Made by a program: the position numbers and the translations under genes
Source: Pseudomonadota bacterium
GTDB taxonomy: Bacteria > Pseudomonadota > Alphaproteobacteria > UBA8366 > GCA-2717185
DNA: 19,435 nucleotides
Direction: 5' to 3'
NCBI GenBank assembly: GCA_027619655.1
Contig: JAQCHR010000016.1
Location: 1-19,435, forward strand
Notes under the pieces: generated by a model
The model's input: only the letters and a program-made list of their open reading frames with translations
Told to the model about the DNA's origin: nothing
Database searches by the model: none
In this document: one piece after another, positions 1 through 6,993 of the stretch
Layout: the number at the start of each line of letters is the position of its first letter
Numbering within the stretch: position 1 is the first letter of the stretch

Positions 1-553
1 GGACCGCGAGCCGCCATTCTTTTTCGCCAAGCCGGCGGACGCGCTGGTGCCGAATGGCGGCGACGTGCCCTATCCCGTCGCAACAAAGAACCTGCATCCG
101 GAAATCGAAATGGTTGTCGCGCTGAAAAGCGGCGGCAAGGATATTCCGGCCGCAACGGCGAATGACTGCATTTACGGCTATGGTGTCGGGCTGGACCTGA
201 CCCGCCGCGACATGCAGGGCGTCGCCAAGGACATGGGCCGGCCCTGGGATCTGTCCAAGGGTTTCGACCTGTCCGCGCCGACGACCCGCCTGCACCCCGT
301 CAGCGAGGTCGGCCTGCTGGATAAGGGCACGATCAGCCTGACCGTGAACGGCGAATTGCGCCAGAAAGGCGACCTTGCCGACATGATCTGGAACGTGCCG
401 GAAACCATCGCCTACCTGTCCGGGCTGATCGAACTGAAGGCCGGCGACCTGATATTCACCGGCACGCCGGACGGCGTGGCGGCGATACAACGCGGCGACC
501 TGCTGGTCGGCCATGTCGATGGGCTTGACGACCTGACCGTCAAGATCGTCTGA
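1..553 (+). CDS. Fumarylacetoacetate hydrolase family protein (5' end cut by window)
   Basis: The reading frame is open from the first base (first full codon at 2), so the start lies outside the window. About 183 residues are visible, the C-terminal part of a protein usually of 220-280 residues. It carries the FAH-fold features: a REPPFFFAKP segment near the visible start, the metal-site stretch HPEIEMVVAL with its paired glutamates, a YGYGVGLDLTRRDMQ segment giving the metal-site aspartate, a KGFD motif, and the late FTGTPDGV motif. Members of this family hydrolyse or isomerise acylpyruvates and related 2-oxo acids, or decarboxylate oxaloacetate, using a divalent metal; the exact substrate cannot be told from sequence. 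xthA follows after 19 bases, so the two may be cotranscribed. Confidence 0.9.
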   Translation, partial: DREPPFFFAKPADALVPNGGDVPYPVATKNLHPEIEMVVALKSGGKDIPAATANDCIYGYGVGLDLTRRDMQGVAKDMGRPWDLSKGFDLSAPTTRLHPVSEVGLLDKGTISLTVNGELRQKGDLADMIWNVPETIAYLSGLIELKAGDLIFTGTPDGVAAIQRGDLLVGHVDGLDDLTVKIV

Positions 554-572
554 CCAGCAAGGGATTATCGCC

Positions 573-1361
573 ATGCGGATCGCAACCTGGAACATCAATT
601 CGGTGCGTCTGCGTATCGAGCGCGTGGCGAAATTCGCGGCGGAATTCCGACCGGACGTCCTGTGCCTGCAGGAAACCAAGGTGCATGACGACCTGTTTCC
701 GGGAAAAGGCATCCGGGAAATGGGATTCGACCATGTCGCCTTCGCCGGGATGAAGGGCTATAACGGCGTCGCGATCCTGTCCCGCGTTCCCCTGGAAAAC
801 GTGCAGCGCGTCAACTGGTGCGGCAAGGGCGATGCGCGGCATATTTCCGCGGTCCTGCCGGGCGACATCGAACTGCATAATTTCTACGTCCCGGCCGGCG
901 GCGACATTCCGGACCCCGTCGAGAACGATAAGTTCCGGCACAAGCTGGATTTCCTGGACGAGATGACCGGCTGGTTTCCCCAAAACCGGGCATCGACAGA
1001 CAAGATGGTGCTGGTCGGCGATCTGAACATCGCGCCGCTGGAGACCGATGTCTGGTCGCACAAACAGCTTCTGAAAGTCGTGTCGCATACCCCCATTGAG
1101 GTCGAAAAGCTGGGTCTGGTGCAGGGCGCGGTGGACTGGGTCGATGCGGTCCGCTGTATCATCCCGCCGGAGGAAACGCTGTTCAGCTGGTGGAGCTACC
1201 GGGCGCGCGACTGGAGCGCGGCGGACAAGGGCCGGCGGCTGGACCATATCTGGGTTACCCCGCCACTGAAGGCATCGGTCACCGGCGCGCAGGTCGCCCG
1301 CGAGGCGCGCGGCTGGGAGCAGCCTTCCGACCACGCCCCGGTCATCGTCGATCTGGGCTGA
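573..1361 (+). CDS. xthA: Exodeoxyribonuclease III (AP endonuclease family)
   Basis: This 262-residue protein has the expected length for exonuclease III, a Mg-dependent enzyme that cuts DNA 5' of abasic sites and removes 3' blocking groups in base excision repair. The exonuclease-endonuclease-phosphatase fold motifs are in order: N7 in ATWNINSVR, E34 in CLQETK, Y105 in HNFYVPAGG, D150 and N152 in VGDLNIAP, D224/H225 in RRLDHIW, and D253/H254 in PSDHAPV. All catalytic positions known for the family appear present. An AAGGGA ribosome site stands just before the ATG at 573. mtnP starts 19 bases after the stop, so a short plus-strand operon is likely. No promoter was recognised in front of xthA. 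Confidence 0.95.
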   Translation: MRIATWNINSVRLRIERVAKFAAEFRPDVLCLQETKVHDDLFPGKGIREMGFDHVAFAGMKGYNGVAILSRVPLENVQRVNWCGKGDARHISAVLPGDIELHNFYVPAGGDIPDPVENDKFRHKLDFLDEMTGWFPQNRASTDKMVLVGDLNIAPLETDVWSHKQLLKVVSHTPIEVEKLGLVQGAVDWVDAVRCIIPPEETLFSWWSYRARDWSAADKGRRLDHIWVTPPLKASVTGAQVAREARGWEQPSDHAPVIVDLG

Positions 1362-1380
1362 GGCATATCAGGAGCAGAGA

Positions 1381-2262
1381 ATGAGTGCAGCCGGCTGCCC
1401 TCCCGTTATCGGCGTCATCGGCGGCAGCGGGCTGTATGACATCCCGGGCCTGCAGGATGTCCGCCACGAGACGATCAACACACCGTTCGGCGCGCCGTCG
1501 GACGACCTGGTCTTCGGCACGCTGGACGGCCAGCAGATGGTGTTCCTGCCCCGGCACGGGCGCGGCCACCCGCATTCGCCCACATCGCTGAACTACCGCG
1601 CCAATATCGACGCGCTGAAACGTGCCGGCGTCACGGAAATCCTGTCCCTGTCGGCGGTGGGGTCGCTGCGCGAAGACCTGGCGCCCGGCGCCTTCGTCAT
1701 CATCGACCAGTTCATCGACCGCAGCTTTGCGCGGAAGAAATCGTTTTTCGGCGAAGGCTGCGTCGCCCATGTCTCAATGGCCGATCCGGTCTGTTCCAGG
1801 CTGGGCGATGCGCTGGAAACAGCGGCACGCGAGGCCGGCATCCCGGCGACCCGCGGCGGCACCTATATCGTCATGGAAGGGCCGCAGTTTTCCACCCGGG
1901 CCGAATCGAACCTATACCGGTCCTGGGGCTGCGACGTGATCGGCATGACCAACATGCCCGAAGCCAAGCTCGCGCGTGAGGCGGAGATGTGTTACGCGAC
2001 GGTCGCCATGGTCACCGATTACGACTGCTGGCACGAGACCCATGACGACGTCAGCGTCGAGGCCATTATCCGGGTGCTTCTGGACAATGCGGACAAGGGC
2101 CGCGACCTGGTGCGCGCCGTCGTGCCGATGCTGACCGACCGGCACGAAACCTGCCATGCCGGCTGCCAGACCTGCCTGGACACCGCGCTGATTACCGCGC
2201 CCGAGGCGCGCAACCCGTCAATGGTCGCGAAGCTGGATGCTGTCGCCGGGCGGGTTCTGTAA
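1381..2262 (+). CDS. mtnP: S-methyl-5'-thioadenosine phosphorylase
   Basis: This 293-residue protein matches the MTAP/PNP family. It splits methylthioadenosine, a by-product of polyamine synthesis, with phosphate to adenine and methylthioribose-1-phosphate (methionine salvage). Visible motifs are the phosphate loop GVIGGSG (11-17), the phosphate-binding RHGRGH (58-63), SAVGSL (91-96), EGPQFSTRAE (166-175), GMTNMPEA (188-195) and TDYDCW (212-217). The two aspartates of the last motif are those that favour 6-aminopurines, so adenine nucleosides rather than inosine/guanosine are the likely substrates. The C-terminal CHAGCQTC cluster of cysteines is also seen. An AGGAG site precedes the ATG. The gene converges on the rhodanese gene, with only three bases between the stops. 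Confidence 0.93.
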   Translation: MSAAGCPPVIGVIGGSGLYDIPGLQDVRHETINTPFGAPSDDLVFGTLDGQQMVFLPRHGRGHPHSPTSLNYRANIDALKRAGVTEILSLSAVGSLREDLAPGAFVIIDQFIDRSFARKKSFFGEGCVAHVSMADPVCSRLGDALETAAREAGIPATRGGTYIVMEGPQFSTRAESNLYRSWGCDVIGMTNMPEAKLAREAEMCYATVAMVTDYDCWHETHDDVSVEAIIRVLLDNADKGRDLVRAVVPMLTDRHETCHAGCQTCLDTALITAPEARNPSMVAKLDAVAGRVL

Positions 2263-2265
2263 AAC

Positions 2266-2676
2266 CTACTTCTTCTCGGGTTTCGGTTCCGGCGCCTCGA
2301 TCGGGCCACCGGCATCACGCCAGGCCCCAAAGCCGCCTTCCAGATGGGCGACGGGTTCGAGACCCATACGCTGCACCTGCTGGGTCGCCAGCGCGGACCG
2401 CAGCGCACCGGCGCAGAAGAAGATGAACTTCTTCCCGGACCCGAACACATCCCGGTAATAGGGGCTGTCCGGATCAACCCAGAATTCCAGCATCCCGCGC
2501 GGCATATGCATGGCGCCCGGAATGCGGCCCTCACGGGCCAGTTCACGGACATCGCGGATGTCGATGAAAACCGTGTTTTCATCGCCGAGCAGCTTTTTCG
2601 CCGCCTCGACCGACACGGTCTCGATTTCCGCATTCGCCTCTGCAACAAGTTGCTTGGCACTGATCTTCATCGTCAT
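2266..2676 (-). CDS. Single-domain rhodanese-like protein
   Basis: This 136-residue protein is one rhodanese domain. The predicted persulfide-forming cysteine is C88 in the loop CAGALRS (C88 to R93), which fits the six-residue active loop of sulfurtransferases. FIDIRDVRE (37-45), the IPGA motif (52-55) and the closing GGFGAWRDAGGP segment are also typical. Such proteins move sulfane sulfur to thiol acceptors or cyanide; the in vivo acceptor is unknown. It lacks a signal peptide and ends in a Pro/Glu/Lys tail. It is probably the last gene of the prs-rplY-pth-ychF-dlh block, 27 bases after the dienelactone hydrolase stop. GGAG stands seven bases before the ATG at 2676; a second in-frame ATG lies two codons further in. 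Confidence 0.88.
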   Translation of the reverse strand: MTMKISAKQLVAEANAEIETVSVEAAKKLLGDENTVFIDIRDVRELAREGRIPGAMHMPRGMLEFWVDPDSPYYRDVFGSGKKFIFFCAGALRSALATQQVQRMGLEPVAHLEGGFGAWRDAGGPIEAPEPKPEKK

Positions 2677-2703
2677 CCGCTTGCTCCGTTACAGGACCTG
2701 ATT

Positions 2704-3375
2704 TCAGGCCAGGTTCTTGGCGAAGAACGCATCGGTGCGTTCCCGCGCCTTGTTGCGGCTAGCTTCGTTGTAGCTGCCGCGATGATCGCAGTTGAAGCCA
2801 TGGCCCGCGCCATCATAGACGAAGACTTCCGCTTCGGGATGCGCCTTGCGAATCGCTTCCACGTCGGAAAGCGGGATGCCCGCATCGGTTTCACCGAAAT
2901 GCATCATCGTCGGCGCCGCCAGCTTTTCATCGTTGAAGGGGATGATCTGGCCGCCGTAATAAACCACCGACGCCGAAACGCCGGATACCCGCGTGGCGCA
3001 CAGGTAGGACAGCGTGCCGCCCCAGCAATAGCCGACCGTCCCGACCTTGCCGCCCGCACTCGCCGCCTTGACGGCGGCCGTCAGGTCCAGCACTGCGTCC
3101 TCGTAACTGCATTCGTCCTTCAACCCGCGGCCCGCGGTCATCGCGTCCTGGTCGTAGCCCAGTTCGACATTCTTCTTCGCCCGGTCGAACACGGCCGGCG
3201 CAATGGCGAGATAGCCGTCGGCGGCAAAGCTGTCGGCCACTTCGCGGATATGCGCGTTGACACCGAAGATTTCCTGAATGATGACGACACCGCCCTTGGG
3301 CTTGCCGGCCGGGACAGCGCGATAGGCATCGAAGGTAAAGCCGTCGCTGGCGGTCAGCGTGATGTTCTCACCCAT
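2704..3375 (-). CDS. Dienelactone hydrolase family protein
   Basis: This 223-residue alpha/beta hydrolase has the full dienelactone hydrolase catalytic set: nucleophile C117 in GYCWGG, D164 in GETDAGIP and H192 in GAGHGF, with the helper glutamate E36 in IIQEIFG. The cysteine in place of the usual serine identifies the family, which opens lactone rings such as 4-carboxymethylenebutenolide. No other aromatic-degradation gene is nearby, so the natural substrate is uncertain and a general ester/lactone hydrolase is just as likely. It is cytoplasmic (no signal peptide). A strong GGGAGGAA ribosome site stands before the ATG at 3375, in the 31-base gap after ychF. Confidence 0.9.
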   Translation of the reverse strand: MGENITLTASDGFTFDAYRAVPAGKPKGGVVIIQEIFGVNAHIREVADSFAADGYLAIAPAVFDRAKKNVELGYDQDAMTAGRGLKDECSYEDAVLDLTAAVKAASAGGKVGTVGYCWGGTLSYLCATRVSGVSASVVYYGGQIIPFNDEKLAAPTMMHFGETDAGIPLSDVEAIRKAHPEAEVFVYDGAGHGFNCDHRGSYNEASRNKARERTDAFFAKNLA

Positions 3376-3406
3376 GTCTGAATTCCTCCCGTGAACTTAT
3401 TAATCG

Positions 3407-4507
3407 TTATACGTTGAACCTGAATAACATGATGTCGCCATCCTGCACGACATACTCCTTGCCTTCGAGCCGCATCTTGCCGGCGTCCTTGGCGCCGTGT
3501 TCGCCGTTTAGCGACACGAAATCATCATAGGAAATAGTCTCCGCCCGGATGAAACCCTTCTCGAAATCGGTATGGATGACCCCGGCGGCCTGCGGCGCGC
3601 GGGTTCCCCGGGCAATGGTCCAGGCCCGGCTTTCCTTCGGTCCCGAGGTGAAATAGGTAATCAGGTCGAGCAACCCGTAACCGGCACGGATGACCCGTGC
3701 CAGCCCGGTTTCGCTCAGGCCCAGCGATTCGAGATATTCGGCCTTTTCCTCGGCGGAGCCAAGCTGCGCCACTTCGGCTTCGATCGCCGCGGAAACCAGC
3801 ACGCAGCTCTGCCCGGTCGCCGCCGCCATTTCCGCGACACGGGCCGACAGGGCGTTGCCTTCGGCGGCGCTTTCCTCGTCGACATTGCAGACATACAGGA
3901 CCGGCTTGGCGGTGATCAGTTGTAGCGCGCGGAAGGCCGGCGCCTCGTCATCGCTGACCGACACGGTCCGGGCGGGTTGTCCGTCCTGCAGCGCCGCCAG
4001 CGTCCGCTGCATCAGCGGCAGTTGCGCCCGGGCTTCCTTGTCTCCGGACTTGGCCCGTTTCTCCATCGGCCCGATTCGTTTCTCCAGGCTTTCCAGGTCC
4101 GCCAGCATCAGCTCGGTTTCCACAATCTCGGCATCGCGGATCGGGTCCACGCTGTCCTCGACATGCGTGACGCCGCCATCATCGAAACAGCGCAGCACAT
4201 GCACGATGGCCGCGACCTCGCGGATATGTCCCAGAAACTTGTTGCCCAGCCCTTCGCCCTTCGAGGCGCCGCGCACCAGGCCGGCAATATCGACGAATTC
4301 GAGCCAGGCCGGAACCTCCTGCGCGGATTTGCTGATCTTCGCGATCCGCTGCAGCCGTTCGTCGGGTACGGAAACGCGCCCGGTATTCGGCTCGATCGTG
4401 CAGAACGGATAATTTGCCGCCTCGGCCTGCGCCGTTTCGGTCAGCGCGTTGAACAGCGTCGATTTACCCACATTGGGCAGGCCGACAATACCGCAGTTAA
4501 ACCCCAT
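3407..4507 (-). CDS. ychF: Redox-regulated P-loop ATPase YchF (OLA1 family)
   Basis: This 366-residue protein has the standard YchF length and order. The P-loop is GLPNVGKST (9-17), the G3 motif is DIAGL (73-77) and the G4 position reads NVDE (208-211) instead of NKxD. That change is the hallmark of this Obg-related subfamily, which hydrolyses ATP rather than GTP. A coiled-coil-like helical part lies around 130-175 and a TGS domain occupies about the last 80 residues, including FIRAETISYDDF and EYVVQDGDIMLF. The protein binds ribosomes and modulates stress and translation responses. It follows pth by five bases, a pth-ychF order common in Proteobacteria, so cotranslation with pth is probable. 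Confidence 0.96.
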   Translation of the reverse strand: MGFNCGIVGLPNVGKSTLFNALTETAQAEAANYPFCTIEPNTGRVSVPDERLQRIAKISKSAQEVPAWLEFVDIAGLVRGASKGEGLGNKFLGHIREVAAIVHVLRCFDDGGVTHVEDSVDPIRDAEIVETELMLADLESLEKRIGPMEKRAKSGDKEARAQLPLMQRTLAALQDGQPARTVSVSDDEAPAFRALQLITAKPVLYVCNVDEESAAEGNALSARVAEMAAATGQSCVLVSAAIEAEVAQLGSAEEKAEYLESLGLSETGLARVIRAGYGLLDLITYFTSGPKESRAWTIARGTRAPQAAGVIHTDFEKGFIRAETISYDDFVSLNGEHGAKDAGKMRLEGKEYVVQDGDIMLFRFNV

Positions 4508-4512
4508 TTTAT

Positions 4513-5145
4513 TCAGGACTCCCCGCCGGGATCCGGCGCAACTGCGCCAGCCGCCGGTCTTTCAGGCTTGGGCCGTGGTGGATTCAGTTTCATGGCGACC
4601 TGGCTCATGAAGGCATCGAAGGTGCGCTTGCCCAGCCAGGGTGCGCATTCGGCAATGCCGTCGATAACCTTGCCGACCAGGACCGATTCGGTTTTCGCGA
4701 AATCGCCCAGCACATAACCATGCACCCGGTCCTTGTCGCCCGGGTGCCCGATACCGACGCGCATCCGGTAATACTCCTTGCCGATATGCGCATCGATGCT
4801 GCGCAGCCCGTTATGGCCTGCATGGCCGCCGCCCTTCTTGATCCGGATCTTGCCGGTCGCCAGGTCCAGATCGTCATGGATGACCATGACGTCATCCGGC
4901 GTGAGCTTGAAAAACCGCAATGCCTCGCCGACGGCGCGGCCGGATTCGTTCATGAAGGTCGTCGGCTTGACCGCCAGCGCTTTCTCGCCGTCGAGCACGC
5001 CTTCAGCGACCAATGACTGGAACCGGGCGCGATAGGGCTGAAACGAATGGCGGCGGACAATTTCGTCCACCGCCATGAAGCCTATATTGTGCCTGTTCCT
5101 CTCGTATTTCGGTCCGGGATTTCCCAGACCCACGAGCAGCAACAT
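4513..5145 (-). CDS. pth: Peptidyl-tRNA hydrolase
   Basis: This 210-residue enzyme releases tRNA from peptidyl-tRNAs that have dropped off the ribosome. The Pth signature is clear: N9 in LVGLGNPGPKYE, catalytic H19 in NRHNIGF, N66 in TTFMNESG, D91 in VIHDDLD and N112 in GGGHAGHNGLRS. The frame stays open further upstream, but that part runs inside rplY and is Lys/Arg-rich noise. The ATG at 5145 gives the conserved MLLLVGLGNPG start, stands four bases after the rplY stop, and has AGAGGA at proper distance inside the end of rplY. The C-terminal 20 residues are a Pro/Ala-rich extension. Coupling with rplY is likely. Confidence 0.95.
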   Translation of the reverse strand: MLLLVGLGNPGPKYERNRHNIGFMAVDEIVRRHSFQPYRARFQSLVAEGVLDGEKALAVKPTTFMNESGRAVGEALRFFKLTPDDVMVIHDDLDLATGKIRIKKGGGHAGHNGLRSIDAHIGKEYYRMRVGIGHPGDKDRVHGYVLGDFAKTESVLVGKVIDGIAECAPWLGKRTFDAFMSQVAMKLNPPRPKPERPAAGAVAPDPGGES

Positions 5146-5149
5146 GAGC

Positions 5150-5803
5150 CTAGTCCTCTTTGGCTTCGGCTTCCTCTCCGTCTTCGCCGTCCTCGACGCC
5201 TTCGCCTTCACCCTCTTCACTTTCTTCCGTCGCGACATTCGGGGCCGCGATGGTGGCGATGGTAAAGTCACGGTCGGTGATGGTCGGTTCGACACCGTCC
5301 GGCACCGTCAGATGGCTGAAATGAATGCTGTCGCCGATATCGAGCCCGGCCAGGTCTACCTCGAAGGACGCCGGAATCGAGTCGACCACACAATGCACCT
5401 CGATATCATAGCGCACGACGTTCAGCACGCCGCCACGGCGCAGCCCCGGGCATTCTTCTTCATTGATGAAGTTACACGGCACTTCGACCGTCACCTTGGT
5501 CGCCGCGGAAACCCGCAGGAAATCGACATGCTGCGGCACATCCGTTACCGGGTGCAGCTGAATGTCGCGCGGCAGCACCCGTTCGGTATCGCCTCCGTCG
5601 ATCTTGATATCGAAAACCGTGGAAAAGAACGATCTGCGCTGCATGCTCATGCGCAATTCCAGAGGATCGATCGCAATCATTCTGGGGTCTTTTTTCGCGC
5701 CATAGACAACGGACGGCACTTTGCCGGCACGACGTACGGCACGGGCGGCCCCCTTACCGGCCCGTTCCCGAGGCTCGGCCTCGAGGGTAAATATTTCAGC
5801 CAT
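5150..5803 (-). CDS. rplY: 50S ribosomal protein L25/CTC (two-domain type)
   Basis: This 217-residue protein is the long (TL5/CTC) form of L25. The N-terminal 5S-rRNA-binding beta-barrel is about residues 5-95 and contains RAGKGAARAVRRAGKVPSVV and the LHPVTDVPQHVDFLRV segment. The C-terminal CTC domain is about 100-188. The tail 193-217 is extremely acidic, with 15 Asp/Glu in 25 residues, as often seen in alphaproteobacterial L25. GGAG precedes the ATG. The leader contains a hairpin followed by a T-rich run, listed separately. The rplY-pth-ychF order is widely conserved and groups translation factors. Confidence 0.95.
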   Translation of the reverse strand: MAEIFTLEAEPRERAGKGAARAVRRAGKVPSVVYGAKKDPRMIAIDPLELRMSMQRRSFFSTVFDIKIDGGDTERVLPRDIQLHPVTDVPQHVDFLRVSAATKVTVEVPCNFINEEECPGLRRGGVLNVVRYDIEVHCVVDSIPASFEVDLAGLDIGDSIHFSHLTVPDGVEPTITDRDFTIATIAAPNVATEESEEGEGEGVEDGEDGEEAEAKED

Positions 5804-5818
5804 TTGATTTCTCCGTTA

Positions 5819-5856
5819 GAACAAACAAAGACGCCTCCTCCAGGGGGGGCGGCGTC
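5819..5856 (-). terminator. Intrinsic terminator after prs, inside the rplY leader
   Basis: Read on the minus strand, GACGCC (5856-5851) pairs with GGCGTC (5835-5830). An imperfect C-rich/G-rich extension lies between them, and the stem is followed at once by TTTGTTTGTTCT (5829-5818). This fits a rho-independent terminator for prs. It ends only about 15 bases before the rplY start codon, so rplY must rely on read-through or on a promoter upstream of the hairpin (candidate at 5868-5896). Confidence 0.6.
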
Positions 5857-5867
5857 ACGCGAAGGGC

Positions 5868-5896
5868 GCTCTACGCGTTGTAGCGCAAAACGTCAA
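5868..5896 (-). promoter_or_regulatory. Candidate promoter for rplY
   Basis: On the minus strand, TTGACG (5896-5891) is followed after exactly 17 bases by TAGAGC (5873-5868). The -35 box is good and the -10 box weak. Transcription would begin near 5861, so that the RNA starts almost directly with the terminator-like hairpin. This placement is an inference from box match only. Confidence 0.35.
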
Positions 5897-5902
5897 CATG
5901 AA

Positions 5903-6841
5903 TCACACGAAAAGGCTTGAAACTGAACGGTTCTCGGCGATCCGCAGGATCGCTTCGGCAAGCAGCGGCGCGATCGGCAACTGGCGCATATTGGGCGCCG
6001 CCAGCATCGCTTCGGTCGCTTCGATACTGTCCGTCGTCACCAGACTCTGCAGCGGCGATCCGGTCACCCGGGCAACCGCGCCGCCGGACAGCACGCCGTG
6101 TGTGGTATAGGCCTCGACCGCCAGCGCACCCTTCTGCATCAGGGCATCGGCCGCATTGCAAAGCGTGCCAGCCGAATCGACAATATCGTCGACCAGGATG
6201 CAGCGGCGGCCGGAAATCTCGCCAATGATATTCATGACCTCGGAATCGCCGGCCTTTTCCCGCCGTTTGTCGATAATCGCCAGATCCGCGCCGAGGCGGC
6301 TTGCGATGGCGCGGGCCCGGACGACACCGCCGACATCGGGCGACACAATGACCAGTTCATCGCCATTCTGCGCCCGCGCGGCCTCCATATCCTTCAGGAA
6401 GACCGGCGCCGCGATCAGGTTGTCGGTCGGAATATCGAAGAAACCCTGTATCTGGCCCGCGTGCAGATCCATCGTCAGGACCCGGTCGACACCGGCCGTC
6501 GTGATCAGATTGGCGACGAGCTTCGCGGAAATCGGGGTTCGCGGGCCGGTTTTCCGGTCCTGCCGCGCATAGCCGAAATAGGGAATGACCGCCGTGATGC
6601 GCTGCGCGGAGCCGCGCCGCAACGCGTCGATCGTCACCAGCAGTTCCATCAGATTGTCGTTGGCGGGAAAACTGGTGGACTGGACGACAAAGACATCCTC
6701 CCCCCGGACGTTCTCCAGTATCTCGACAAAGACCTCCATGTCGGAGAAACGGCGGATCGCCGCCCGCGTCAGCGGTGTGTCGAGATATTGGCCAATAGCC
6801 TCGGCCAACGGCCTGTTGCTGTTGCCGCTGAGTATCTTCAT
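5903..6841 (-). CDS. prs: Ribose-phosphate pyrophosphokinase (PRPP synthase)
   Basis: This 312-residue class I PRPP synthase makes phosphoribosyl pyrophosphate from ribose-5-phosphate and ATP, the precursor for nucleotides, histidine, tryptophan and NAD. Visible motifs: the ATP-site FGYARQDRK (89-97), the PRPP-synthase signature DLHAGQIQGFF (125-135) with following DNL, and the ribose-phosphate loop VDDIVDSAGT (217-226). Length and motif spacing are canonical. The Shine-Dalgarno region before the ATG at 6841 is poor. A good sigma70-type promoter lies at 6936-6964, giving a leader of about 88 bases. A hairpin with a T-rich run follows the stop. Confidence 0.96.
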   Translation of the reverse strand: MKILSGNSNRPLAEAIGQYLDTPLTRAAIRRFSDMEVFVEILENVRGEDVFVVQSTSFPANDNLMELLVTIDALRRGSAQRITAVIPYFGYARQDRKTGPRTPISAKLVANLITTAGVDRVLTMDLHAGQIQGFFDIPTDNLIAAPVFLKDMEAARAQNGDELVIVSPDVGGVVRARAIASRLGADLAIIDKRREKAGDSEVMNIIGEISGRRCILVDDIVDSAGTLCNAADALMQKGALAVEAYTTHGVLSGGAVARVTGSPLQSLVTTDSIEATEAMLAAPNMRQLPIAPLLAEAILRIAENRSVSSLFV

Positions 6842-6935
6842 GCCAGTATCCGGATTGTTGCGTTCCCGAAGCCGCCGCCAGCCCCCCGGGCAATGGACCG
6901 TTCAGCCCAGCATCCCCGTTTCGCGGCGCGGAGCC

Positions 6936-6964
6936 TGTATATCAAGGGGCGTCCGGCCTGTAAA
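6936..6964 (-). promoter_or_regulatory. Sigma70-type promoter of prs
   Basis: On the minus strand TTTACA (6964-6959) is followed after 17 bases by TATACA (6941-6936), a near-consensus pair with ideal spacing. It lies just after the lipoprotein gene (stop at 6994) and about 95 bases before the prs ATG, so prs can be transcribed apart from the envelope operon. A 7-bp inverted repeat overlaps the -35 box. Confidence 0.6.
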
Positions 6965-6983
6965 TGACTCGCGGATGTCATTT
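6962..6983. repeat. Inverted repeat overlapping the prs -35 box
   Basis: AAATGAC (6962-6968) and GTCATTT (6977-6983) are perfect reverse complements with eight bases between them. The inner arm end overlaps three bases of the prs -35 hexamer. It may be an operator or a weak terminator for the lipoprotein gene, although no T-run follows that would favour the second reading. Confidence 0.45.
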
Positions 6984-6993
6984 CGGATTCCGT

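Noticed and set aside
540..1334. Long open frame on the minus strand opposite xthA
   Set aside because: It lies fully antisense to a gene with all exonuclease III motifs, and its translation is Arg/Asp/Gln-rich without any recognisable domain, as expected for the shadow of a GC-rich gene.
2344..3381. 345-codon open frame on the plus strand
   Set aside because: It runs antisense through both the rhodanese and dienelactone hydrolase genes, which have complete active sites; its product has no domain pattern.
5146..5295. N-terminal extension of peptidyl-tRNA hydrolase by 50 residues
   Set aside because: This part lies within rplY in another frame, is Lys/Arg/Pro-rich, and the internal ATG at 5145 has a ribosome site and matches the family start.
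5869..5889. GCGC-TC-TAC ... GTAGCGC hairpin beside the prs stop, as a second terminator
   Set aside because: The stem is bulged and is not followed by a T-run on the minus strand; the hairpin at 5830-5856 is the better terminator.
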